The notes under the pieces are model-generated. The model was not told where the DNA came from. It did no database searches and saw only the letters and a list, made by a program, of their open reading frames with translations. Positions 1 through 6,258 of a stretch of DNA of 7,128 nt are shown here, in pieces. Positions within the stretch are counted from its first letter, which is position 1, and every line of letters begins with the position of its first letter. The stretch is from Treponema sp. Lineage in GTDB: Bacteria > Spirochaetota > Spirochaetia > Treponematales > Breznakiellaceae. Location: the NCBI GenBank assembly GCA_031256115.1, contig JAIRRF010000171.1, positions 1-7,128 of the forward strand. The letters run 5' to 3'. The position numbers and the translations under genes are program-made.

Positions 1-1
1 G

Positions 2-988
2 GAGCGGGTGGCGGCGCGGTACGCTCCGGTGTGGGATAATGACAGGGCGGGAAATCTTTACCTGGATATAACAGGTACAGCGAAATTATTCGGCCCTCCC
101 GCCGATTGTTCCAGCCGGATATTGCGGGACATTCTCGCGAATACGGAAACCACGCCGGCGGCGGCAGTGGCGTGTAACAAACTGGTTTCCAAAGTGGCAA
201 CCCGCACGATACGGCCCACCGGCCTGATACATATACAGCGCGGGACGGAAACGGAATTTTTATCCCACCAGGATATACGGATTTTGCCGGGAATGGGGCC
301 GGGACTTTTGCGTACCGCGGCGGTCACGGGGATTCGGGAGATTGGGGAGCTGGCCTCTCTTACTGAAAGTGAAGCTCTAGCCATATTCGGCAAACGGGGT
401 CCCTTGCTGCGGAGCATGGCTCAGGGGATTGACGGAAACCGTGTTGAAGAACGGAAGAAGGACAGACGCATAACGCAACATGCGGATTTCAATGAAGATG
501 TTATTGATGCTACGGCCATCCGTGGAGCCATTGAAGCGCTTTCCGAACATGGGGGATTGGGAATGCGGAATGATAAATTGGGAATGCGGACACTCCGGCT
601 TGTGGTAAAGTACAGCGATGGCATTGAAGTACAGGGTCTGGCAAAAACAAAAAAGCTCCTTGTAACCGACAGCGAAATTGCGACAACTGCTTTTAATCTT
701 TACCAAAAGACCGTAAACCGGCGTATCAGAATACGGTCTATCGGTTTATGTTTTGAAGATTTGGATCATTTGTGGTATCAGCCGGATTTATTTGAACCGG
801 AAACGGAAATAAAAAACCGCCATTTACAGGAAGCGGTAGACAAAATACAGAACCGCTATGGAGCAGGGGCTGTAGTAAGGGGGCCAGTATTGGGGACCGG
901 AAAAATCAAGGATGAGGAAGTAGGAGTTAGGAATGAATATAAGATTGGGTTTGGTTTCGGGATATTCCCTGCTTTACGGAGTACATAG
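2..988 (+). CDS. imuB: ImuB-like inactive Y-family DNA polymerase (5' end outside window)
   Basis: This is the C-terminal three quarters or so of a Y-family polymerase relative; the frame is open at the left edge, so the true start lies upstream. Numbering from the GTG at 8: YLDITGT (18-24) is the end of the palm motif that in active Y-polymerases reads SIDEAYLDVTG. Aligned without gaps, the catalytic Asp-Glu pair is Gly-Asn here, as expected for ImuB, which acts as an adaptor and not as a polymerase. A helix-hairpin-helix/thumb region follows (about 88-145, LPGMGPG), then a little-finger domain (about 155-250), then QPDLF (258-262), a good beta-clamp binding motif. In the ImuA-ImuB-DnaE2 mutasome, ImuB recruits DnaE2 to the clamp at damaged DNA. 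It overlaps the downstream dnaE2 by 56 nt. Two heptanucleotide repeat patches lie within it. The last 25 or so residues are low-complexity and probably not conserved. A DinB-like origin is possible, but the missing catalytic pair and the dnaE2 neighbour favour ImuB. Confidence 0.85.
   Translation, partial: ERVAARYAPVWDNDRAGNLYLDITGTAKLFGPPADCSSRILRDILANTETTPAAAVACNKLVSKVATRTIRPTGLIHIQRGTETEFLSHQDIRILPGMGPGLLRTAAVTGIREIGELASLTESEALAIFGKRGPLLRSMAQGIDGNRVEERKKDRRITQHADFNEDVIDATAIRGAIEALSEHGGLGMRNDKLGMRTLRLVVKYSDGIEVQGLAKTKKLLVTDSEIATTAFNLYQKTVNRRIRIRSIGLCFEDLDHLWYQPDLFEPETEIKNRHLQEAVDKIQNRYGAGAVVRGPVLGTGKIKDEEVGVRNEYKIGFGFGIFPALRST
552..590 (+). repeat. Heptanucleotide patch, GGGAATG type, inside imuB
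   Basis: Period-7 units can be read as GGGGATT, GGGAATG, CGGAATG, ATAAATT, GGGAATG and then a partial CGGA. They encode GGLGMRNDKLGMR, in which LGMR occurs twice at 7-residue spacing. The patch lies in the little-finger region and keeps the frame open. Confidence 0.75.
914..934 (+). repeat. Heptanucleotide patch, TAGGAGT type, at the imuB/dnaE2 junction
   Basis: Three units, GAGGAAG, TAGGAGT and TAGGAAT, span the end of imuB and the first bases of dnaE2. They encode EEVGVRN in the imuB frame and supply the dnaE2 ribosome-binding site. Confidence 0.6.
922..926 (+). promoter_or_regulatory. Shine-Dalgarno for dnaE2, built from repeat units
   Basis: AGGAG lies six bases before the ATG at 933, inside the imuB coding region. 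It sets the dnaE2 start and suggests translational coupling with imuB. The site is part of a three-unit AGGA-containing heptanucleotide patch (914-934). Confidence 0.75.
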
Positions 989-3900
989 TCCGGCAAAATT
1001 GCTGGGCAGGGCTGCTTCTTTAGGCATAAAGACAGTATCTATTTGCGACATAAATAATGTATACGGAGTGCATTCTTTTATTGAAGCGGCGAAAGAACGG
1101 AACATACAGCCTATCATTGGAGCAGCTCTTACAAATAACAAATATCAAATAACAAATATCAAAGGGAGGTATGTAATATATTGTTTTGTTGAGAACAAGG
1201 CAGGCTTTGCAAGATTGTGTGAACTGCTGACATTGAGGAACAAGGATAAGGAGAATTTTAATTACCTCCCGCATTTGCGGGAAAATTCTGCGGGGCTGGT
1301 GCTGGCTTCTTCTGATGAGTCGGCTTTGGAATACCTGAATGGGCGGGTCAAGTATTTGTATGCGGCGATAACTCCTGCTGACATAAGGGCCGCAGGCCTT
1401 TGCCGAAAGCTCAACATCCACCTTACTTATATTGACAATTCCGTATTTCTTGAACCGGAAGATTTTGCGATTCACCGTGTGTTACGCGCAATAGAGCTAT
1501 TGAAAACAGTCGGCAATTTGGGACCGGAAGATACTGCCGGTAAAGAAAGTGTTTTGCGTTCTTCAAAAGAAATTCACCGCCGCCTGGCATCATGGCCGGA
1601 GGCGGTTAGGGGAACTGAAGAAATAGCGGCTCTGTGTACTTACAATGACTTGTTTGGCGGGTGGATTTTTCCCGGGTATGTAACAGAGGGCCTTTCGGCA
1701 GGAGAAGAACTGAGGCGGCGGGTGTATCAGGGAAACGCTGCCCGATACGGCGAATTGGGAGACAGCGAAGTAAACCGTATTGAATATGAATTGGGCATCA
1801 TAGAGGAAAAGGGGTTTTCGTCATATTTTTTAACGATTGATGACATTGTAAAAATAGCTGAGCTTTCCTATGGGAAGCAACGCACTTGCGGGCGTGGTTC
1901 CGGCGCTGCTTCCATAGTTTCCTATGGATTGGGCATTACCAATGTTGACCCTTTGCGACACAACCTTTACTTTGAACGTTTCCTGAACCCTGCCAGGCAT
2001 GATCCGCCTGACCTAGACATTGATTTTGCCTGGGACGAAAGGGACGAACTTATAAAGGCGGTTATTGAAAAGTTTGGCTCCGATCATTGCGCCCGTGTCG
2101 CCAATCACAATATGTTCCGGTACCGGTCCGCGCTCAGGGAAACGGCAAAAGCTTTCGGTTTTGGAGACGCTGAAATAACGCAAACAGAACGGAAATTGCA
2201 AATAACAAATAATAAACTGGAAATAACAGAAGATCCTCAATGGAAAGAGATATTTTATATAGCAACAAAGATAGAGGGTTTACCCCGTGGTTTGGGCATG
2301 CATTGCGGGGGTATTGTTATCACCCCTGATTCGATTTGGCGGCATGCACCAATCGAGAAATCCGCAGAGGGATTTCCGCTGTTGGCATGGGAGAAGGACG
2401 GAACAGAAGCGGCGGGGTTTGTAAAAATAGACCTTTTGGGTAACAGGTCTCTGGCGGTTATCCGGGACACTATTGCAAATATCAAATATCAAATATCAAA
2501 TGAAGAATTGGATGAAAGATTGAGCAGGGCTGTTGATAACAAGGAAACAATAGATGCGCTGGCCCGGGGGGACAGCATGGGGGTTTTTTACATTGAGTCT
2601 CCGGCAATGCGGCAATTACAAAAAAAGACCAACAGGGGAGATTTTGAACACATTGTCATTCATTCTTCAATAATACGCCCGGCGGCCAATAAATTTATCA
2701 GTGAATATGTCAGGCGGCTCAAAGGCGGTAAATGGGAGCCGTTACACCCCCGCCTGGAAAAGATTCTGGATGAGACTTACGGGATACTTTGTTATCAGGA
2801 AGATGTCAGTAAAGCGGCTGTGGCCTTGGCAGGATTTGATGAGGCGGATGCCGACAAACTGCGAAAAGTTATCGCAAAGAAAATGGGCGGGACTAAACTG
2901 TCTGTTTACCAAAACCAGTTTTACGAAGGCTGCCGGAAAAATAATGTTAGTGAAGAAACAACAAAAAAGATATGGGAAATGATGTTGTCTTTTGACGGCT
3001 ATTCATTTTGCAAGCCGCATAGCGCAAGTTACGCCATGGTGTCTTTTCAATCGGCATATTTACGGGTTCACCATCCGGCCGAGTTTATGGCGGCAGTTTT
3101 AAGCAACCAGGGGGGCTATTACCGCCCTCATGCCTATATTGCGGAAATACGCCGGATGCGGCTTATTACAAAAGGGCCTGATGTTAACATCTCGCAATGG
3201 AAGTATTACGGGATAACAGATAATAAATATCAAATATCAAATAGCAAAGAGAAGATGACTTATGGCGGTGAAGTTATCATCGGGCTGATGGCGATCAAAG
3301 GACTTTCGGTTTCAGGCGCAGAGGCGATTCTGGAAGAAAGAGACAGAGGCGGCTACTTTACCTCTTTGGATGATTTTTCCCGGCGGGTAAAACTTGGTCG
3401 TGATGACATTACCGCCCTTTGCCCCGCCGGAGTGTTTGACAGCATAGCGGAGAGCTTGTCCCGCCCATTTCAGGCCAGGTTCCTGTTGGGAGCCAACAGT
3501 GGAAATGAAAAGAGAAAAGTGAAGAAAGAAAAAAGCAATGGGGAACTGTTTGAGACAAAGACGATGTCTGCCTATGGCGGTAAGTCATTGTCTGTTATTA
3601 CGCCGCAGGAACTGAAAATAAAGATAACCGATAGCGATTTATGGGAAGAATACAAAACATTGGGTTTTCTGCGGAATGTTCATCCGCTGGCTTTATGGAA
3701 AAATGAAATAACTGCATTGAAGCACAGGGTAAAAGCTTTGGATCTTGACAAATACATTGACCGGAATATCAAATTGGTTGGCTGGCCTGTAACGCAAAAA
3801 GACGTATGGACAAAAGACGGCTTAACCATGAGTTTTTTAAGTCTGGAAGATGAAACGGCATTGTACGAAACGGTTATTTTTCCGCAAGTGTACGAGCGAT

Positions 3901-4061
3901 ACAATAAACTGCTTTTTGACCAGCGGCCCTTGTTAGTGCATGGGCGGGTAACCAATGATAATGGCGCTATGTCTGTGGAGGTCAGCAGGATTGAGGTTTT
4001 GGGGAAACAGAGCGCAGGTGAAACCTTCGCTTTGAGGTATGTGCCCCTAACTGTCAGCTAA
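933..4061 (+). CDS. dnaE2: Error-prone DNA polymerase DnaE2 (ImuC), C-family alpha subunit
   Basis: This 1042-residue C-family polymerase is the catalytic member of the ImuB-DnaE2 translesion complex. An N-terminal PHP-like domain covers about residues 1-200, but its metal ligands are lost: the three His of the usual HLHVH are R4, G6 and V8, and TDHGN is CDINN (38-42). The polymerase core is intact: GRGS (320-323), PDLDIDF with Asp362 and Asp364, and KIDLLG with Asp500, the three acidic residues that bind catalytic metals. A helix-hairpin-helix region lies near 784-835 and an OB fold near 943-1032. The C-terminal tau-binding region of replicative DnaE1 (about 1160 aa) is absent, and the length fits DnaE2. 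The ATG at 933 has AGGAG six bases upstream, and the PHP alignment begins there. Five heptanucleotide repeat patches add peptides such as NKYQITN. Damage induction is expected from the family, but the operon promoter lies outside the window. Confidence 0.93.
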   Translation: MNIRLGLVSGYSLLYGVHSPAKLLGRAASLGIKTVSICDINNVYGVHSFIEAAKERNIQPIIGAALTNNKYQITNIKGRYVIYCFVENKAGFARLCELLTLRNKDKENFNYLPHLRENSAGLVLASSDESALEYLNGRVKYLYAAITPADIRAAGLCRKLNIHLTYIDNSVFLEPEDFAIHRVLRAIELLKTVGNLGPEDTAGKESVLRSSKEIHRRLASWPEAVRGTEEIAALCTYNDLFGGWIFPGYVTEGLSAGEELRRRVYQGNAARYGELGDSEVNRIEYELGIIEEKGFSSYFLTIDDIVKIAELSYGKQRTCGRGSGAASIVSYGLGITNVDPLRHNLYFERFLNPARHDPPDLDIDFAWDERDELIKAVIEKFGSDHCARVANHNMFRYRSALRETAKAFGFGDAEITQTERKLQITNNKLEITEDPQWKEIFYIATKIEGLPRGLGMHCGGIVITPDSIWRHAPIEKSAEGFPLLAWEKDGTEAAGFVKIDLLGNRSLAVIRDTIANIKYQISNEELDERLSRAVDNKETIDALARGDSMGVFYIESPAMRQLQKKTNRGDFEHIVIHSSIIRPAANKFISEYVRRLKGGKWEPLHPRLEKILDETYGILCYQEDVSKAAVALAGFDEADADKLRKVIAKKMGGTKLSVYQNQFYEGCRKNNVSEETTKKIWEMMLSFDGYSFCKPHSASYAMVSFQSAYLRVHHPAEFMAAVLSNQGGYYRPHAYIAEIRRMRLITKGPDVNISQWKYYGITDNKYQISNSKEKMTYGGEVIIGLMAIKGLSVSGAEAILEERDRGGYFTSLDDFSRRVKLGRDDITALCPAGVFDSIAESLSRPFQARFLLGANSGNEKRKVKKEKSNGELFETKTMSAYGGKSLSVITPQELKIKITDSDLWEEYKTLGFLRNVHPLALWKNEITALKHRVKALDLDKYIDRNIKLVGWPVTQKDVWTKDGLTMSFLSLEDETALYETVIFPQVYERYNKLLFDQRPLLVHGRVTNDNGAMSVEVSRIEVLGKQSAGETFALRYVPLTVS
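1131..1165 (+). repeat. Heptanucleotide patch, AAATATC type, in the dnaE2 PHP region
   Basis: Five units in register: ACAAATA, ACAAATA, TCAAATA, ACAAATA, TCAAAGG. They encode TNNKYQITNIKG (residues 67-78). The patch sits in the loop after GAALT and before the next beta strand, where other DnaE proteins have only a few residues. Confidence 0.85.
2191..2232 (+). repeat. Heptanucleotide patch, degenerate AAATATC type, in dnaE2
   Basis: Six units in register, the outer ones decayed: GGAAATT, GCAAATA, ACAAATA, ATAAACT, GGAAATA, ACAGAAG. They encode KLQITNNKLEITE (421-433), between the FGFGDAEI helix and the conserved LPRGLGMHCGG block. Confidence 0.75.
2475..2502 (+). repeat. Heptanucleotide patch, AAATATC type, downstream of the third catalytic Asp of dnaE2
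   Basis: Four nearly perfect units: GCAAATA, TCAAATA, TCAAATA, TCAAATG. They encode ANIKYQISN (515-523), about fifteen residues after Asp500. This is the cleanest copy, so probably the youngest. Confidence 0.85.
3216..3250 (+). repeat. Heptanucleotide patch, AAATATC type, before the HhH region of dnaE2
   Basis: Five units: ACAGATA, ATAAATA, TCAAATA, TCAAATA, GCAAAGA. They encode TDNKYQISNSK (762-772), just before the helix-hairpin-helix segment. Confidence 0.82.
3502..3536 (+). repeat. Heptanucleotide patch, AAAGTGA type, in the dnaE2 linker
   Basis: Loose period-7 units: GAAATGA, AAAGAGA, AAAGTGA, AGAAAGA, AAAAAGC. They encode a charged NEKRKVKKEKSN stretch (858-869) between the HhH and OB-fold regions. 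It is less regular than the other patches and could be simple A/G-rich linker coding sequence. Confidence 0.5.
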
Positions 4062-4094
4062 TGACGATGTTTGTACAGCCCTTACACTCACTAT
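4062..4094. other. Convergent gap between dnaE2 and the J-domain gene
   Basis: The 33 bases between the two facing stop codons contain no hairpin followed by a T-run on either strand. If the two units terminate here, it is not by a recognisable intrinsic terminator. Confidence 0.6.
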
Positions 4095-4619
4095 TCAAAT
4101 TATTTTTAATCCCATTTCGCTCACAAATTTATTCACATCTATTATTTGATCATTTTCTTCTATGCTAATATTCTCGTAGCTTTTATGCAATTTATTCAAT
4201 AAATTTATTTTCTCTTTTGCGTCATCTGCCCATTCCGATTTTGGATATTCCGTTAATACCCTTTTGAAATAATAAACAGCGCTGTTAAATGATACAAATA
4301 TCAAATTCAGCACCTTCATTTGTTCTTCATATGTTTTTGGTTCAAATGTTCTGCCAGCGTTTTTTTTGTAAAATTTGTTTGGGTGTATATTTTTGTAATA
4401 CCTTATTCCCATTTTATAGTACTCATAATCCTGATTATCATTTTTTGCCAATGCGCTATATTCACCAAAATTATTTACAGTTTTAATTTGCTCCAATTTA
4501 TTGATCAATTTTACAGTTATATCATTATACATTTTTTCCAAATATCCATCCTGGCATAAATCCGGGTGATACTTTTTAATGAGTCGCTTTAATTGTTTAA
4601 TGTATTCTTCTTTTTTCAT
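4095..4619 (-). CDS. Small J-domain-like (HPD motif) protein of unknown role
   Basis: From the ATG at 4619 this encodes 174 residues. The start MKKEEYIKQLKRL leads straight into IKKYHPDL (HPD at about residues 18-20), which matches helix II and the HPD loop of a J-domain, followed by a helix-III-like segment (YNDITVKLINKLEQI). Helix I of a standard J-domain is missing or very short. The remainder is Lys/Tyr-rich and probably helical; SAVYYFKRVLTEYPKSEWADDAKEKI looks like one TPR-type repeat. J-domains stimulate DnaK, so a co-chaperone role is possible but unproven. A GTG at 4682 would extend it by 21 residues, but would overlap the opposing promoter and add no recognisable sequence. Neither start has a clear Shine-Dalgarno. 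The gene is convergent with dnaE2 (33-nt gap) and divergent from ctp. It is much more AT-rich than its neighbours (about 23-28% GC in two lines counted), which suggests separate acquisition. Confidence 0.75.
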   Translation of the reverse strand: MKKEEYIKQLKRLIKKYHPDLCQDGYLEKMYNDITVKLINKLEQIKTVNNFGEYSALAKNDNQDYEYYKMGIRYYKNIHPNKFYKKNAGRTFEPKTYEEQMKVLNLIFVSFNSAVYYFKRVLTEYPKSEWADDAKEKINLLNKLHKSYENISIEENDQIIDVNKFVSEMGLKII

Positions 4620-4632
4620 ATTGGTATTTATT

Positions 4633-4661
4633 TCAATACACCATTTACGGAAAAATATCAA
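4633..4661 (-). promoter_or_regulatory. Weak candidate promoter for the J-domain gene
   Basis: On the minus strand TTGATA (4656-4661) is followed after 17 bases by TATTGA (4633-4638), a poor -10. The spacing is right and the position is just upstream of the ATG at 4619, but the sequence is AT-rich and matches by chance are likely. Confidence 0.22.
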
Positions 4662-4685
4662 TTCCGGGCATCGGTTCTGCACTTA

Positions 4686-4713
4686 TTGACAAAACCCGGC
4701 ACTGGCCTACAAT
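4686..4713 (+). promoter_or_regulatory. Sigma-70-type promoter of the ctp-rsmE unit
   Basis: TTGACA (4686-4691, perfect -35) is followed by a 16-base spacer and TACAAT (4708-4713, five of six to TATAAT). Transcription would be expected to start about 6-7 bases after the -10, at about 4720, which is the A of the ctp start codon. The transcript would therefore have little or no 5' leader. Confidence 0.7.
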
Positions 4714-4719
4714 AAAACA

Positions 4720-6231
4720 ATGGAAGAACAAAATACCTCACTTATACCGGCCAAAAGGGGAAAACTGCCAAAAGAACTGCCTCAATCCCTGATATGGGTA
4801 GTTTCCACTGTAGTTTTTTGCGTAATTTTCGCCATTACATTGGCGCCCCGGGCAAAAGCGCAGATAAGGGGCGGTTGGGGAGCTTCATCCCAATATATAG
4901 CAATAATCAGGAACGTATTCGATTTTATTCAACGCAACTATGTTGAGGAAATAGATCCCAATGTGCTTTTTGAAGGGGCAATGACGGGGATGCTTAATTC
5001 TCTGGATGATCCATATTCAGCTTTTCTTCCTGAAGCGGAAATGAAAGATTTAAACGATACCACCCAAGGGAGTTTTGGCGGAGTTGGTCTTTATGTTTCC
5101 AAGCCAATCACGCCCAGGCCCGATGGGAATTACCTGGAAGTAGCCTCCCCGATTGAGGACACCCCTGGCTGGAGAGCGGGTATAAATCCCGGAGACATCA
5201 TTTTACAGATAGAAGGTGAATCAACGGATAAACTCTCAAGCGACGAGGCTGTTGCCAGACTCCGTGGCCAACCAGGAACGGAAGTAAAGCTTCTTATCCG
5301 GCGGGGAGAAAATATAGAATTCCCGGTCACCATTGTAAGGGCGATCATTGAAGTTCCCACAGTCAAACACGACATGATAGGTGATATTGGCTTCCTTAAA
5401 TTATTAACCTTTACGCCCAGAACTCTGGAGCGGTCCCGGGAAGCCATAAGCGATTTCCAGACCAAAAGCTACAAGGGTATTATTCTCGATCTAAGGAATA
5501 ATTACGGCGGTCTTCTCCATTCCGCCGTGGGAATAAGCAATCTCTTTATTGAGGGTGGGATAATTGTTTCCATCAAATCACGGATAGAATCGGAAAACCA
5601 AACTTTCTACGCAAGGGGAACGGCTATGGTTCCTCCAGACATTCCCATGATTGTTCTCATTAACCGCGCTTCCGCTTCGGCATCAGAGATCGTAGCCGGA
5701 GCGTTGAAAGACAGGGGACGGGCATATCTGGTTGGGGAAAAATCCTACGGGAAAGGATCAGTCCAGCAGGTGTTCCCACTGAACAATGTGGGCTTTAAAA
5801 TTACAACCGCGCGATATTATACTCCAAGCGATGTAAACATTGATAAAATCGGAATTCCTCCGGACAGGGAAATACTGTTTCCGGAATTTTCGAGGGCAGA
5901 CTCGGAGAAATTAAATTCCCTGATAAACTCAAACAGGGTTTCAGACTTTGTTAAATTAAATCCCAATGCCGGGGTAGCGGAGATTGACGCGTTCACACTG
6001 GTTTTAAACAGAGATTTTAACCTGGAAATTCCCCTTCTAAAACGCCTTGTCCGGAATGAGCTGAATCGCAGAACGATTGCCCCGGTATACGATTTGGAAA
6101 TCGATGTGCAACTACAAGAGGCAGTGAAGATTCTAAGGGAAGAGAACTACAGAACGCTTATGCAAACCAGCAAAACCCTCAAGGCCCTGCAGGAAGAAGC
6201 GGAACAGGATGAACTCCTGCTCGCATCATAA
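4720..6231 (+). CDS. ctpA: S41 family C-terminal processing (Tsp/Ctp) serine protease
   Basis: This 503-residue envelope protease cuts substrates at or near their C-termini with a Ser-Lys dyad. A short cytoplasmic N-terminus (1-22) leads to a hydrophobic segment (about 24-43) that is either a membrane anchor or a signal peptide; AKA before Gln48 could be a signal peptidase I site. The protease domain would be periplasmic. DDPYSAFLP (about 92-100) is typical of the family. A PDZ domain runs from GSFGGVGLYV (about 117) to about 205, with the NPGDIIL element. The S41 core contains ILDLRNNYGGLL, then SASASEI with catalytic Ser320, and YGKGSVQ with Lys345 and Gln349, at the same 25-residue Ser-Lys spacing as E. 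coli Prc. About 115 C-terminal residues follow, mostly charged and helical. Its own strong promoter lies directly upstream. No Shine-Dalgarno is seen, and no other start exists before the membrane segment. rsmE follows after 27 nt. Confidence 0.93.
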   Translation: MEEQNTSLIPAKRGKLPKELPQSLIWVVSTVVFCVIFAITLAPRAKAQIRGGWGASSQYIAIIRNVFDFIQRNYVEEIDPNVLFEGAMTGMLNSLDDPYSAFLPEAEMKDLNDTTQGSFGGVGLYVSKPITPRPDGNYLEVASPIEDTPGWRAGINPGDIILQIEGESTDKLSSDEAVARLRGQPGTEVKLLIRRGENIEFPVTIVRAIIEVPTVKHDMIGDIGFLKLLTFTPRTLERSREAISDFQTKSYKGIILDLRNNYGGLLHSAVGISNLFIEGGIIVSIKSRIESENQTFYARGTAMVPPDIPMIVLINRASASASEIVAGALKDRGRAYLVGEKSYGKGSVQQVFPLNNVGFKITTARYYTPSDVNIDKIGIPPDREILFPEFSRADSEKLNSLINSNRVSDFVKLNPNAGVAEIDAFTLVLNRDFNLEIPLLKRLVRNELNRRTIAPVYDLEIDVQLQEAVKILREENYRTLMQTSKTLKALQEEAEQDELLLAS

Positions 6232-6258
6232 CAAAGCCAACAAAGTGCCAGACGTACC

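Noticed and set aside
58..417. 119-codon reverse open frame opposite imuB
   Set aside because: It is antisense to a well-supported Y-family region; its Pro/Arg/Ser-rich sequence looks like the complement of a coding strand.
2701..2982. 93-codon forward open frame inside dnaE2
   Set aside because: It is an alternative frame of a strongly conserved polymerase segment and shows no recognisable domain.
1131..3250. The AAATATC arrays as a CRISPR array or replication iterons
   Set aside because: The units are only 7 bases without spacers, lie inside a coding sequence hundreds of bases apart, and have no cas or replication genes near them.
4294..4307. Two AAATATC-like units in the J-domain gene
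   Set aside because: There are only two units, in AT-rich DNA, in the reverse orientation to the gene; chance is a sufficient explanation.
4620..4682. GTG at 4682 as the start of the J-domain protein
   Set aside because: The extra 21 residues show no J-domain sequence; the start has no Shine-Dalgarno and would run the gene almost to the opposing -35 element.
6206..6220. Small stem CAGGA/TCCTG at the end of ctp as a terminator
   Set aside because: The stem is only five base pairs, lies within the coding sequence, and has no T-run after it.
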